Shown here piece by piece: positions 1-9,096 of a stretch of DNA of 64,000 bases. Numbering within the stretch: the first letter of the stretch is position 1; each line of letters opens with the position of its first letter. The notes below the pieces were generated by a model, which worked only from the letters and a program-made list of their open reading frames with translations, did not search any database and was not told the origin of the DNA. The translations under genes were made by a program, and so were the position numbers. This stretch comes from Nodosilinea sp. E11 (GTDB lineage Bacteria > Cyanobacteriota > Cyanobacteriia > Phormidesmidales > Phormidesmidaceae), in assembly GCF_032813545.1 (NCBI RefSeq), contig NZ_CP136520.1, positions 62,001-126,000 on the forward strand. The letters are read 5' to 3'.

Positions 1-130
1 AGCTCAATAGGTGTTTGACATGACCCGCGCGGGTACTTCTTTTCGATCGCGTTATCCCGAATCCAAATTCCATACTCCCGATTCCCAACCGGTCAACCTC
101 CTGAATTCTGAATGAATACCCCCGATTTTT

Positions 131-154
131 AGGGACGTAGCCGGCTACGTCCCT
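131..154. repeat. 24-bp perfect palindrome, interspersed cyanobacterial repeat
   Basis: Positions 131-154 form a perfect palindrome centred on CCGG, with arms beginning AGGGACGTAG. Palindromes of this kind are scattered through many filamentous cyanobacterial genomes. The rest of 1-359 shows no convincing coding sequence; it contains a short AT-rich stretch around 165-200 that resembles sequences near 11.08 and 38.63 kb. Confidence 0.7.
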
Positions 155-359
155 ACGGGGTTCCTGATTATGAATTTGGGTTTAGTAACTCAGATTTCCG
201 ATAACCTACTCCCATCTGGATTCCCGTTTCCACGCCTGCGCGGGGGCAGGCTCTCCGCTTAAAAACTGACCTATTGATTAGGGCAATTTCCACTTGCGAC
301 GGAGAATTGCACCAGCCTGCACCCCCTACAGTGAAAGCCACACTGGCAAGGAGCAGAAG

Positions 360-1475
360 ATGACTATCAACTATTTAGGCAACTATTTAGGATTGCTGCG
401 ATTAGTCGCGATCGCGATCGCACTACTACCGGTTTTTGTCTGGCTCGATCGCGGGTCGCGGGAGCGGGGGTATAACCTCCAGGGCAAAACCGTTTTGATG
501 ACCGGGGGCTCACGGGGTCTGGGGCTGGTAATGGCACGACAGCTGATTGAGGCCGGTGCTCGCCTGGCGATCTGCGCGCGCGATCAGGCCGAACTGGAGC
601 GGGCATGCGCCGAACTGACGCAGCGAGGCGGCGATGTTTTAGCGCTCACCTGTGATGTGACCCATCAGGCCCAGGTTGAGCAAATGGTGCAGCAGGTCAA
701 AGAGCACTTTGGCGCGATCGATATTTTGATCAACAATGCTGGTACTGACATCGTGGGGCCGCTAGAAAACCTGACCATGCAGGATTACGACGACCTGATG
801 CAGCTGCATTTTTGGGCACCGCTCTTCACCACCACGGCCGTTTTGCCCGAAATGCGCCAGCGCAGGGCTGGCCGCATCGTCAATATGTCGTCCGTCGGCG
901 GTAAAGTCGTGTCGCCGCATATGGTGGCCTACTGCGCCAGCAAGTTTGCCCTCACAGGGTTGTCAGAGGGCATGCGCGTTGAGCTGGCCCAGTCAGGCAT
1001 TGCCGTCACCACCGTCTGCCCCGGTTTAATTTATACCGGCGTTAACGATCACGGCCTGTTTAAGGGGCAGCACCGCAAAGAGTTTACCTGGTTCAGCATT
1101 AGCGAGTCGCTGCCTGTGATCTCTGCCAGCCCAGAAAAGGTGGCGCGGGTGGCGATCGCTGGCCTGCGGCGGGGGGCCGCCGAAGTCATTGTGCCGCTGC
1201 CGATTCTGCTGATGGCCCGGTTCTACGGTGTGTTCCCTGGGGTAATGACCAACCTGCTGAGCTGGGGAAATAGGCTGCTGCCAGGCCCCACTGAGGGCGG
1301 CCAAGAGCGGGCCTTTGGCCGCGACAGCCACTCCTCCTGGGCACCGTCATGGCTGACCTATTTGAGCGATCGCGCCGCTCGACGAAACAACGAGCTGCCC
1401 GTCAACGAGCCCAAGGCGACGACCGAGGTCAAGCCGGTTAGCCCCAGAGCGCCACAGCCCGAGGAAACGGCCTGA
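360..1475 (+). CDS. SDR family oxidoreductase with N-terminal membrane anchor
   Basis: This is a classical short-chain dehydrogenase/reductase of 371 residues. The cofactor motif TGGSRGLG is at residues 48-55, NNAG at 125-128, the catalytic Ser around 177-178, and the YxxxK pair at Tyr191 and Lys195. A hydrophobic segment at about residues 8-28 precedes the Rossmann fold and suggests membrane tethering. The substrate cannot be deduced. The ATG at 360 is preferred over an in-frame upstream start at 294 because AAGGAG lies 6 nt before it. The C-terminal extension of about 70 residues after the SDR core is polar and proline-rich. There is no obvious operon partner; the next gene starts almost 200 bp downstream, beyond a palindromic repeat. 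Confidence 0.9.
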   Translation: MTINYLGNYLGLLRLVAIAIALLPVFVWLDRGSRERGYNLQGKTVLMTGGSRGLGLVMARQLIEAGARLAICARDQAELERACAELTQRGGDVLALTCDVTHQAQVEQMVQQVKEHFGAIDILINNAGTDIVGPLENLTMQDYDDLMQLHFWAPLFTTTAVLPEMRQRRAGRIVNMSSVGGKVVSPHMVAYCASKFALTGLSEGMRVELAQSGIAVTTVCPGLIYTGVNDHGLFKGQHRKEFTWFSISESLPVISASPEKVARVAIAGLRRGAAEVIVPLPILLMARFYGVFPGVMTNLLSWGNRLLPGPTEGGQERAFGRDSHSSWAPSWLTYLSDRAARRNNELPVNEPKATTEVKPVSPRAPQPEETA

Positions 1476-1496
1476 TTGACTGACAAAAGTTTTGAG

Positions 1497-1573
1497 GTAG
1501 GTTGGCGTTGAGCGAAGTGAAACCCAACACCAGTAACGGTTTTGTTGGGTTACGCTAGCTTAACCCAACCTAC
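1497..1573. repeat. Interspersed inverted repeat (GTAGGTTGG type)
   Basis: The block opens with GTAGGTTGG and closes with CCAACCTAC. An internal second pair, AACCCAACA and TTGTTGGGTT, lets the whole block fold into a long imperfect hairpin. Related blocks occur at 18393-18472 and, partly, near 53660-53710. It follows the SDR gene and may act as a transcript end, but it has no clear T-tract. Confidence 0.65.
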
Positions 1574-1668
1574 GGCAGAACAAGGGTTTCAGTCGCCGTG
1601 GTCGCCGGTAGCACTGCATTCTTATGCTAAGTGTATACTGCCCGTAGTTATTCTATGGAACAAACATC

Positions 1669-1842
1669 GTGAAATTATCTAGCTGGATGATTCTGCCATT
1701 GGTGCTTGGTCTCTCTACTATGACCGTTGCCTGTAACCCCGGTGGCGATGGAGAGGCTGACGAGCAGCTAGAAACAGAGCCGACTGAGGTTGAGCCTCTT
1801 GACGGCGAAGAGGAGGAGGAGGAAGGTGAAGGTGACGACTAA
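1669..1842 (+). CDS. Small acidic lipoprotein, 57 aa
   Basis: A GTG start at 1669 opens a 57-residue protein with a basic N-terminus, a hydrophobic core and a lipobox-like TVAC at residues 19-22. This suggests signal peptidase II cleavage and lipidation at Cys22. The mature part is almost entirely Asp, Glu, Gly and Pro, with six consecutive Glu near the end. It stops 11 nt before the cytochrome b561-like gene and may be co-transcribed with it. An internal ATG at 1687 is an alternative start but would shorten the signal peptide too much. No function is recognised. Confidence 0.6.
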   Translation: MKLSSWMILPLVLGLSTMTVACNPGGDGEADEQLETEPTEVEPLDGEEEEEEGEGDD

Positions 1843-1853
1843 AGGCTTTTGTC

Positions 1854-2564
1854 GTGAGATCAACACAGCCTTATCAACCTCTACTATTGCGATTCTTGCA
1901 TGGGTTAACAGGACTGTGCCTGATTGCTGCCATCTTGACTGCATTCTGGACTTATAACAGCTTCGATGGCCGCTGGGGAAGCATTTCACTGCCTAAATTT
2001 CAAGCTATTGAGGGCATACACGGCACTTTTGGCCTGTGGACGTTGCTGATTTTTCCGGCTTTTGTAGTCTATGCCTGTCGGCCAGGTAAAAGGCGCTTAG
2101 TCCAGGCTAGCTCTCTGGCAAGCTTCACTAAAACTGGCCAACCAATCTGGTGGTATACACTAAATCAAATCTGCAATACTCTGGCACTTTTGGCCTTAAC
2201 CTTTGCCCTCTTTAGCGGCAAGATGATGGATGAAAAATGGCTCCCCGAAGGAGAGTTAACCCATGGATGGTATTATGCTCATCTCATATCTTGGGTCGTG
2301 ATGGTGGCGGCGATCGCGTTTCACCTCCTGATCAACGCCAAGGTTGGGGGGGCACCGCTGTTGCTTTCCATGGTGCAGTGGCGCTACCGGACCCAAGACA
2401 GTCCTATCCGTTGGCCGCAGCAGGTGGCTGAGTGGTGGGGGCGTTACTGGCCCAGCCCTTGGTTGGGGTGGTGGCAGTCCCGGTCTGATCTAATTGGCCT
2501 CGAAGCGACCCTACTGGGTACTATCCTAGCGGCCTGGCTCATCTCAATTTTCAAAGTGGTATAG
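1854..2564 (+). CDS. Cytochrome b561-like membrane protein
   Basis: This 236-residue protein has four to five hydrophobic segments (about 12-32, 48-68, 97-118, 138-158 and 212-232). Histidines lie within or beside them, in LRFLHGLTG, GIHGTF, AHLIS and AFHLL, as expected for a di-haem b561 or DUF4405-type membrane cytochrome. It probably moves electrons across the thylakoid or plasma membrane; the partner is unknown. The start is GTG. The stop codon (2562-2564) lies at the very edge of an insertion-sequence end shared with 43.6 kb, so the last residues may have been replaced by IS sequence. Confidence 0.7.
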   Translation: MRSTQPYQPLLLRFLHGLTGLCLIAAILTAFWTYNSFDGRWGSISLPKFQAIEGIHGTFGLWTLLIFPAFVVYACRPGKRRLVQASSLASFTKTGQPIWWYTLNQICNTLALLALTFALFSGKMMDEKWLPEGELTHGWYYAHLISWVVMVAAIAFHLLINAKVGGAPLLLSMVQWRYRTQDSPIRWPQQVAEWWGRYWPSPWLGWWQSRSDLIGLEATLLGTILAAWLISIFKVV

Positions 2565-2645
2565 CTGTAGCCAGTTCGGTTAAGACATGTCTCCTAAGAA
2601 CGTTCGAACGTTCGAACGTTTCTAGGGTTTCTGGATATCCTAACC
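2559..2645. repeat. IS end, inverted copy at 43599-43680
   Basis: This stretch matches the reverse complement of 43599-43680 with few differences. Both share GGTATAGCTGTAGCCAG at the outer edge, a near-palindromic AACGTT-rich core (2599-2620) and GGTTTCTGGAT followed by CCTAACCCA. In both copies a transposase-like reading frame ends in HSHLG-stop at the inner edge. It is therefore the transposase-3' end of one IS type. Confidence 0.75.
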
Positions 2646-3069
2646 CAAGTGACTATGCAACCCGCAAGCAGTTTCCATGACGTCATCCACGTAATGGTCA
2701 ACCCAATTGCGAAACGGTTGAACCAGAATTTGACACCGCTTAATGCCGCCAATATGGTGTTCTACGGCGACGCGAAGGCTGGAAATGCTGCGGTTGTTCA
2801 TCGTCTCGATAGCGGTGGTCATGTTTCTGCCTTCATAGGTGTCGCTCAAATACTGGACCTTGCCCCCCCGGTCATGAATCACCACCTTCTTGACGGTGTG
2901 GGCCTTTTTCTTGCCGCTGTAGTAAGTCTTGCGGTCTCCCGTATCCTGAGGCCGATTGATCCGACGTTCGGTGCTATCGATGATGAATTCCATACTGGGA
3001 CAGGCGCTGAGAATGGTCTCTAGGTTGGCAAACTCTCGCTCCGGTAACTGCCGTTTGTATTCCGATCAG
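2640..3069 (-). pseudogene. Transposase C-terminal remnant (IS5/Harbinger-like DDE)
   Basis: An open frame of about 140 codons reads EYKRQLPEREFANLET, then MEFIIDSTERR, then YSGKKKAHTVKK and HIGGIKRCQ, ending in HSHLG. FIIDSTERR followed by a KK-rich segment is typical of the DDE_Tnp_4 transposases; the Asp is the second catalytic acidic residue. The N-terminal half is missing. The frame is cut at about 3065-3070, directly against the stop codon of chrA (3072), so the element was lost by deletion or arrived truncated. It is not expected to be active. Confidence 0.75.
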
Positions 3070-3071
3070 GT

Positions 3072-4274
3072 CTAATGTGTGAGCGGATAAATTGCCAAGC
3101 CGATCACCGCAGAAACAATGACCAGTAAAGGCTCTGGCAGCTTCTTTTTGAAGGTCAGCAGCAAAGCGAGGGTGACAACAGCTACGATAATTGTAGGAAT
3201 ATCTACCAGCGATCGCTTTCCGAGCACCACCACCGCGCCAGTAATCGCCCCGATCGCCGCCACCGTCACCCCTTCGACAAAGGCTGCTACCCCCGGCTGC
3301 TTGCCGTGCTTCTTGAAGTACGGTGCCGGAATAATCGTGAATAGGTAGCAGGGAAAGAAGGTCGCGATCGCCGCTATCACTGCCCCCCAGAACCCAGCTA
3401 CCAGGAAGCCGATAAACCCGACCGTAATCACAATTGGCCCTGGTGTAATCATCGCTACGGCAACCGCATCGACAAATTCTTGGGCATTTAGCCACTGCAA
3501 CTCATTCACCAAGCCGCCGTAGAGAAAGGGCACGATCGCTAGGCCACTGCCAAACACAAACGCCCCTGCCTTGCCAAAGAAGGTGAAAATTTGCCAGAGG
3601 ATGCCTAGATCGGCCGCTGGAATAGCCATTAGAGTCGGCAGAAACGGCACTATAGCAAAACTAGATAGCCGTCTGGGACGCCACTGCTTAGGGGGAGCCT
3701 TGACCAACCACACCAGCACCCCCGCCGCCAAAATTAGAGAAATCTTCTCAGACTCGGTGATCACCGTGACCGCCGCTGAAACGATGTAAATTGCCCAAAA
3801 CAACCAGTCCTGGCCGATGGTTTTGACGGTGAGCTTGTAGCTGCTGTTGGCAATGATGCCGATTACCGTGGCACCGACAGTGTAAAAAATGGCCTGCATC
3901 CAGGGCAGACCACCGTAAATGGTGTAGGCCCACCCCAGCGCCAGCACCATCAAAAAGGCCGGCAAGGGAAAGATTAGTCCCGTCAGCGTTGCACCCAGGG
4001 TACCGTAGTGGACATAGCCCATGTAGATCGCCAGCTGCTCGGCCAGGGGACCTGGGGCCAGCTGCGCGAGGGATAGGCCTTCTTTGTAGTCTGACTCAGA
4101 AATCCAGCCACGAGCCTCTACCAGGTCGCGCTTCATGTAGCCCACCAGGGCAATGGGGCCGCCAAAGCCCCAGGTACCCAACTTTAGGAAGTACAACACC
4201 ATCTGCCCCAGAGAATAGGGCGGCGGTGACAGGTCGGGTTGCGGGTCTGCCTGCGAATCTAGGACATCGGTCAT
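3072..4274 (-). CDS. chrA: Chromate transporter ChrA
   Basis: This is a 400-residue CHR-family transporter with about ten membrane segments. It carries the two duplicated CHR halves, marked by LGTWGFGGPIALVGYM near the N-terminus and FTFFGKAGAFVFGSGLAIVPFL in the middle. Each half has the family GG/PG loop, for example LAQLAPGPLAEQLA and VAMITPGPIVITVGFIG. It exports chromate using the membrane potential or sulfate gradient. The ATG at 4274 is chosen because AGAGGA lies just upstream; an extra ten in-frame codons before it are not typical. It is the second gene after chrB in the same direction, 129 bp downstream. Its 3' end abuts an IS remnant with no intervening sequence. Confidence 0.92.
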   Translation of the reverse strand: MTDVLDSQADPQPDLSPPPYSLGQMVLYFLKLGTWGFGGPIALVGYMKRDLVEARGWISESDYKEGLSLAQLAPGPLAEQLAIYMGYVHYGTLGATLTGLIFPLPAFLMVLALGWAYTIYGGLPWMQAIFYTVGATVIGIIANSSYKLTVKTIGQDWLFWAIYIVSAAVTVITESEKISLILAAGVLVWLVKAPPKQWRPRRLSSFAIVPFLPTLMAIPAADLGILWQIFTFFGKAGAFVFGSGLAIVPFLYGGLVNELQWLNAQEFVDAVAVAMITPGPIVITVGFIGFLVAGFWGAVIAAIATFFPCYLFTIIPAPYFKKHGKQPGVAAFVEGVTVAAIGAITGAVVVLGKRSLVDIPTIIVAVVTLALLLTFKKKLPEPLLVIVSAVIGLAIYPLTH

Positions 4275-4403
4275 GGGTTGATTCCTCTGACGACAAAACA
4301 GCACCCTCTAATGCGATTCCGAGGGTGCTCAGTCAGCAATGTAATATCTATTTATCAAGATCGCAACAGATGTTGCATAAAAAACAGTGACTCTTGGCTC
4401 AGG

Positions 4404-5384
4404 TCATCGAGTGGGGGGTGGGGCACTCGGCTCCTGGGCTCGCTCCTGGGCTCGCTCCTGGGCTCGCTCTTGGACTAGGGTTGCGTACAGCCCTTCAAAC
4501 AGAGCGGTGCCGTGGAGTTCTAGGGCAGGGTCAGAAAAATTGGCTAGCAGCCAACCCCGCAGCAGGGCATCGACCCCGACTGTCTGAGGCTGACGGTATT
4601 GACCGTCGCGTAGGTCAATTTCGTGCACGATCTGGCCCAGTACTTGCAGAGCTGGATCGTTGCCTAAACCAAAGGCTCTGACCATAACCTCAAAGGTGCA
4701 CAGATTGCCCTGGTGTTGGAAGTCGCCCTGATTCATATCAAAGGTGACTTCGTCGGCCTCCGCCGTTTTGGCGTAGCGAATCACGGCCTTGGGGTCAATG
4801 AAGCGGCGAATCAGCCAGATGCAGGCCAGGCGATCGACATGGGGGCGAGGCCGAGTCACCCACGATCGCTGCTGATACTGCTCTAGAGCGGCGGCGACAA
4901 CAGCGATCGCCCCCGGTGCCGGTGCAAGGGCTGCTGCAATCTGGGTAAGGTGGGCCATCACCTGCGCCCCTTCAGGGCAGTCAAAAAAGTCGATGCGGCG
5001 GATGTCGGCATGGTGCTTGTAGAGCTTTTCGAGGCGCTCCTGTAGCTCGCCCTGCACATCAGGATTAGGAGAGTTAGCCAGCGCTGTCGCCTCGACATCC
5101 AGCTCGGTATAGTCGTCGCGCCGAGCGGCCCGAAACCGCTCGACAATCTCAGCGTCGGAGAGGCCCTCAAACTGCTCCACCCGCATAATCAGCGCCTCTC
5201 CCTTGGCCTTTTGCACCTCTTGGGCCAGCCACTGAAAAGCTTCGAGGCACTCATCGCGATCTGGCAGCACCTGAACACTGTTGAAGGCGATCGCCCCCAG
5301 CCGCTTCAGCCGTCGCCACAGGGTCACCCTCGGGCTCGACGAGGCCTTAGAAGGCAAAGAATAGGAAAAAACCAGCCAGCTCAC
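4404..5384 (-). CDS. chrB: Chromate resistance protein ChrB
   Basis: This protein of about 326 residues has both ChrB parts. The N-terminal domain contains WLVFSYSLPSK and RVTLWRRLKRLGA; the C-terminal domain contains RPRPHVDRLACIWLIRRFID, GDFQHQGNLCTFEVM and VHEIDLRD. ChrB acts as chromate sensor or regulator and supports ChrA-mediated efflux. The GTG at 5384 has AGAGG 7 nt upstream and matches family N-termini better than the TTG at 5402. The C-terminus carries three tandem QERA units encoded by a 12-bp direct repeat (about 4430-4478), a lineage-specific slippage tail. It is transcribed before chrA, probably as one unit. Confidence 0.9.
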   Translation of the reverse strand: MSWLVFSYSLPSKASSSPRVTLWRRLKRLGAIAFNSVQVLPDRDECLEAFQWLAQEVQKAKGEALIMRVEQFEGLSDAEIVERFRAARRDDYTELDVEATALANSPNPDVQGELQERLEKLYKHHADIRRIDFFDCPEGAQVMAHLTQIAAALAPAPGAIAVVAAALEQYQQRSWVTRPRPHVDRLACIWLIRRFIDPKAVIRYAKTAEADEVTFDMNQGDFQHQGNLCTFEVMVRAFGLGNDPALQVLGQIVHEIDLRDGQYRQPQTVGVDALLRGWLLANFSDPALELHGTALFEGLYATLVQERAQERAQERAQEPSAPPPTR

Positions 5385-5583
5385 GCCATGACCTCTACTC
5401 AAGAGCCAGAGTAGCGGATACAGCTACGCGGGGCAACAGGTATTACGTCTAAGGTAAGGGCGCTGGAGAAACTATGATCAACACAGGGATGATCAACACA
5501 CGGGCATCCTGCAAGCGAGTTTCTTGTTGAGAATGCAGCTAATCAATTGAATAAAATCTAGTTAGGGTGCTTTTTGGAGGTTA

Positions 5584-5757
5584 ATGCGAGTCCTTTTAGT
5601 AGAAGACGAGGAAGGTTTGGGCTTGGCCATTAAGCAGGTTTTGGTGGGCGAAAAGTACGTCATTGCCTGGGTCACCGACGGTGCCCAAGCCTGGTACTGG
5701 CTGGAATGTCGACTGTCGGCACAAGCAAGCCTGCAACAATGCTATCGGTCGCGTTAA
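5584..5757 (+). pseudogene. Truncated OmpR-type response regulator receiver
   Basis: An ATG preceded by TGGAGG starts a clear receiver-domain N-terminus, with LLVEDEEGLGLAIKQ and VTDGAQAWYWLE. Homology then stops, and the frame runs into unrelated residues and a TAA at 5755-5757. Only the first beta strand with its acidic pair and the first helix remain; the phospho-acceptor Asp and the DNA-binding domain are missing. It converges on the diguanylate cyclase gene with a 4-nt overlap, which suggests that a deletion joined the two. Confidence 0.75.
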
Positions 5758-7100
5758 GCACTCACAAATACCTGGTTCCGTCCATTCTTTTTAGCCTTAT
5801 ACAGGGCCACATCTGCCATTTCCAGAATACTGTCAAAGGTTATGGAATCGTTCATTGGAGCTACCCCTATGCTTACGGTTATGGTAATGACATTGTGATT
5901 TGATTTGATCGGGCATGCTTCTATCTTTGCTCGGACGCGATCGACTACATTGACAGCTTCTTCAAGTGGCGTTTCTCGCAGGATAACGGCAAATTCATCA
6001 CCCCCGAGTCGGCCAAAGATATCAGATTCACGCAATTCGCTAGAACAGACCTGAACCAGATGGACTAGGGCTTTATCGCCCATAGCGTGTCCATAGGTAT
6101 CGTTGATGGTCTTAAAGTGATCGATGTCAAATAGAGCTACGGCAAGCGTTCCTCCATTGCGCCTGTGAACGGCCATCTCCTGCTGACACAGAGTCATAAA
6201 TTGCCGACGATTGCTAATGTTAGTCAGTGGATCACATGTGGCTTCTTTATACAATCGCTCCTCAAAGGCAATCCGGTCAGCATAATCCAGTTTCAAAAAA
6301 TATCGGGTCAAAAATATGGCCAGACAAAAAAATGGTGTCACAATACCAATCACCTTCGGTGCAATGAGCCGACTGGGTTGTTCCACAAACCATGTCAGAT
6401 AGCCTATGGATCGATTGGACGCATCAAGCAGCACCTTAGAGTTCATAGTGCCTTTAGTCTGGCTGGCAAGGCGTAGACCTAGAAGTTCATAGGAAGATTC
6501 AAGTTCCCCAATATATTCGGCATCCAGCCGTCTACCCAGAGACAAGTAGCTATCGGGCCTAATTTTCTTAGTTTTCTCATTTTTGAACGGGCCCAGAGCG
6601 ACCAAATAGATATCAGTCCCGGCCAGAATATATCCAGCCACCATACCCTCATCACCTTCTTGAACTTTCAAAGACTCCTCAATCAGATCTTCCAGTCCAC
6701 CTGACATGAGTGTTTCAAATTTAAGCCCCTTAACTTCGTCGTTGATGCTCAGGTTAGCGACTTGTCTGTTCGCTTTGATGGCCAGAGTGAAATCAAACCC
6801 ATGTTGGTCGATCAGATATTGACCAGAATTACCTTCAATCCAAGTTTCGTCCAGATTAACAATCAGATTTTCGTAGGCCTCATCCCAGCCAGAGTATTCA
6901 AGCAGGATCGCTTTCAAATACCGGGTTTCCAAATTTAGGGCCATATCTACTCGGTTGGCTCGATCCAGCTTAGCTGCTCGGTCTAGAGAAGTTAACAGAA
7001 AAAGGATGCTGAACACAACTGCAAAGCCAGTCGCAACATAAAGCCCACTGATTAAGGCAATAACAGATTCTGTTGTGACAAATTTTTTATTCTCACGCAT
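5754..7100 (-). CDS. CHASE4-GGDEF diguanylate cyclase
   Basis: This is a 448-residue membrane protein. Transmembrane helices at about 17-37 and 246-266 enclose an extracytoplasmic CHASE4-like sensor (about 55-190, with EYSGWDEAYENL). A C-terminal GGDEF domain follows (about 283-448). The active-site GGDEF is intact at residues 366-370, and an RxxD inhibitory site (RESD, 357-360) sits exactly five residues upstream. It should therefore make c-di-GMP from two GTP under product control. The signal sensed by CHASE4 is unknown. There is no operon partner. EAL-domain proteins 6 kb away could form the opposing activity. Confidence 0.93.
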   Translation of the reverse strand: MRENKKFVTTESVIALISGLYVATGFAVVFSILFLLTSLDRAAKLDRANRVDMALNLETRYLKAILLEYSGWDEAYENLIVNLDETWIEGNSGQYLIDQHGFDFTLAIKANRQVANLSINDEVKGLKFETLMSGGLEDLIEESLKVQEGDEGMVAGYILAGTDIYLVALGPFKNEKTKKIRPDSYLSLGRRLDAEYIGELESSYELLGLRLASQTKGTMNSKVLLDASNRSIGYLTWFVEQPSRLIAPKVIGIVTPFFCLAIFLTRYFLKLDYADRIAFEERLYKEATCDPLTNISNRRQFMTLCQQEMAVHRRNGGTLAVALFDIDHFKTINDTYGHAMGDKALVHLVQVCSSELRESDIFGRLGGDEFAVILRETPLEEAVNVVDRVRAKIEACPIKSNHNVITITVSIGVAPMNDSITFDSILEMADVALYKAKKNGRNQVFVSA

Positions 7101-8079
7101 TTTTTGGGTCAGCCGTGAAGATAGAGCCCATATGTTCTAAAGCGTTGTTTCGTTGAGTTTTCCAAATCAATTCGGTTCGTCTGCTGCACAATTATGTTTT
7201 CAACATTTAGATCTAACGCTTAAGATTCCCTATGCTCTATGTTATTCAACATTCCTGGGCCACAATATTTCAGTATTTAAAGTATTGCTCACAACTTTAA
7301 AGATAAGCCTAAGTTTTCGGGTGTGACTTGTGAACCCACGGCACTGGTCTGTTAAGAGGAGATACAGTGAAACCCTCTGCTGGAGTTCGATAGAGTAGGG
7401 GCAGGGTTCGTTCGAGCTGAGCCTGCCGCTGCTGCTGCTCAGCCCTGAATGCAGCCTGTCCTTCAGCCAATGCCGCCAGGATGACATCTGTAGAGATCGA
7501 GCCATTCCACACTGGCAGTCACAGGGACAATATCGTCGGTCGGCTCACCCATATTAATACGTAGGTTTTGAGAAAACCAGGCAGCACGCCAGCGGCGACC
7601 CACCGGTAATTTTCTAGCTTTAGCTACAGTAAATTATTCACTTGTACAAGTCAGCAACTATTAAGCGCCCTAGGCTCTCCTATGCCCAATTCAGCTACTG
7701 GCCCTGGCCCCAGGCGGGCTAAGGTGCAAACCCAGCGCATCGGCATGGATCAGCCAGTTTATCTAGTCAGGTTTTCGAGCAAGTCTGGGCCGGGGAGCGG
7801 CCCTCGCGTTGCCAATCGGGTACAGGGGTGCCTGGCTCGGCCGGAGGTGTTGGCACAGCTTTAAGGCGGCGTTTGAGCTGGAGGAGCAGAATGGGGAACG
7901 GAGCGCGATCGCCTCTTAGAACGGCTAGATGGCTTTCGAGGCAGTATCCAAGAGGCGATTTTTCACGCACAGATGGAGGGCGATGGCGCAGATCGCCTCA
8001 CTAGCTGGGCAAAGGTGAGGATACAGCGACAGGGAGATGGGGCTAGCGGTGGCGAACCAGCTGTCCAGAGTTCTCCGTT
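7101..8079. other. Intergenic stretch, about 980 bp, no supported gene
   Basis: Several short frames exist on both strands (for example minus 7512-7309, which is Gln/Ala-rich), but none shows a family motif or good start. A 10-bp inverted repeat (ATCGCCTCTT and AAGAGGCGAT) flanks about 33 bp near 7906-7960. The stretch looks like decayed coding sequence rather than a designed regulatory region. Confidence 0.5.
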
Positions 8080-9021
8080 CTAGTTCCTCAGGGCACTGAG
8101 GCGGGAAACAATGCGGGGAATTTGCACCGCGATATTGACAATGCCCTCACCCGTCTCTCGGCTTCTGACCTCCGCCGAGTTCAACGCCACAATGCGAATC
8201 TCATCATTCACCAGGGTCAAAATTGGCCCACCCGAAGACCCACCGTAGGTATCGCAGAGGTGCAGCACCACGTCCAGTTCTTCACCGACGATGCTGCACC
8301 CTACGTGGGCGCTGGCGGTCTGCCCCGGCTTGTCGGCGGGGAAGTCGCCGGAATAGCCCATCATGATCAAGTTTTCGGCAAAAGGTTGATTAGCTAGGGC
8401 GGTGGTAGGGATGGGAGCCATCATCAGGGTGCCGTATTTTTGACCCAGGGGGCGATCGAGGGTGACAAAAGCCCAGTCGTCAGGGTCAGGGTTGCGCCCG
8501 TCAGAGAAGTCGGTACCCACCAGCACCGGCTGTACGTTGGCGATGTCGTTGTTGCTGGCCACCCGACCGTTGATCAGGTTGGGCTTAAATTTGATGTTGG
8601 TGGCGAGCTGCCCGGTTTCGGCATCCATGATGCAGTGGGCGTTCGTGAGCACAATGGTTTCGGCCACCAGGGAGCCGGTGCAGATGTAGCCGTTGCCCTT
8701 GGGGGTGGTGCCCGAGATCTGCCCCACCGCCGACCAGGGGTAGGACGTGCTGGTTACTGGCACTCGCTTATCTTCGCCAATGACAGCGCGGCTGCCTTCG
8801 GCGGGGTTGGCCGAAATGTTCAGGCCTTCGGGAATCATCGGCTCGCTGGCCTCTAGGTCGAGCCCCAGCTCTAGAAGTGCATCGGCCACAGATTCGGTGG
8901 GGACGATTTCTACATTGCCCGCTAGTTGAGCAGGCTGGGGGCGTAGTGCCTCGGGGAGGTAGTTGGTCAGGCCTAAGGCCAGGCTGACGGCGGTGGTACC
9001 AAGGCTAAGATAGAGATTCAT
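8080..9021 (-). CDS. Exported trypsin-like serine protease (S1/V8 type)
   Basis: This 313-residue protein starts with a signal peptide or anchor (about residues 1-18, followed by a proline-rich spacer). A chymotrypsin-fold domain follows. The catalytic triad is visible: His129 in LTNAHC, Asp182 in DPDDWAFV and Ser263 in YGGSSGGP. The arrangement matches glutamyl-endopeptidase-like and trypsin-like S1 proteases. The ATG at 9021 is preferred over a TTG at 9036 because GGAG lies 9 nt upstream. A copy of the TGAATAAGT-N10-CAG motif ends 53 nt before the start, so it is a predicted member of the island regulon. Cleavage specificity and targets are unknown. Confidence 0.9.
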   Translation of the reverse strand: MNLYLSLGTTAVSLALGLTNYLPEALRPQPAQLAGNVEIVPTESVADALLELGLDLEASEPMIPEGLNISANPAEGSRAVIGEDKRVPVTSTSYPWSAVGQISGTTPKGNGYICTGSLVAETIVLTNAHCIMDAETGQLATNIKFKPNLINGRVASNNDIANVQPVLVGTDFSDGRNPDPDDWAFVTLDRPLGQKYGTLMMAPIPTTALANQPFAENLIMMGYSGDFPADKPGQTASAHVGCSIVGEELDVVLHLCDTYGGSSGGPILTLVNDEIRIVALNSAEVRSRETGEGIVNIAVQIPRIVSRLSALRN

Positions 9022-9074
9022 GATGCTTAACTCCAAAAAGAACGGCGTTTGGGTGGTTCTGGAGTTACGTAATT

Positions 9075-9096
9075 CTGGGGGTCGCAGACTTATTCA
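9075..9096 (-). promoter_or_regulatory. Shared island motif TGAATAAGT-N10-CAG, copy 1
   Basis: On the minus strand TGAATAAGT is followed by 10 nt, then CAG, and TA lies three bases further. It faces the serine protease gene at 9021. The first three bases of the motif are also the TGA stop codon of the upstream CHAT remnant. Confidence 0.75.

Noticed and set aside
2599..2620. AACGTT-rich palindrome as a transcription-factor operator
   Set aside because: It lies inside an IS end duplicated at 43.6 kb, so it belongs to the element.
7309..7512. 67-codon minus-strand Gln/Ala-rich frame
   Set aside because: A second frame on the same strand overlaps it; no family or ribosome site supports it.
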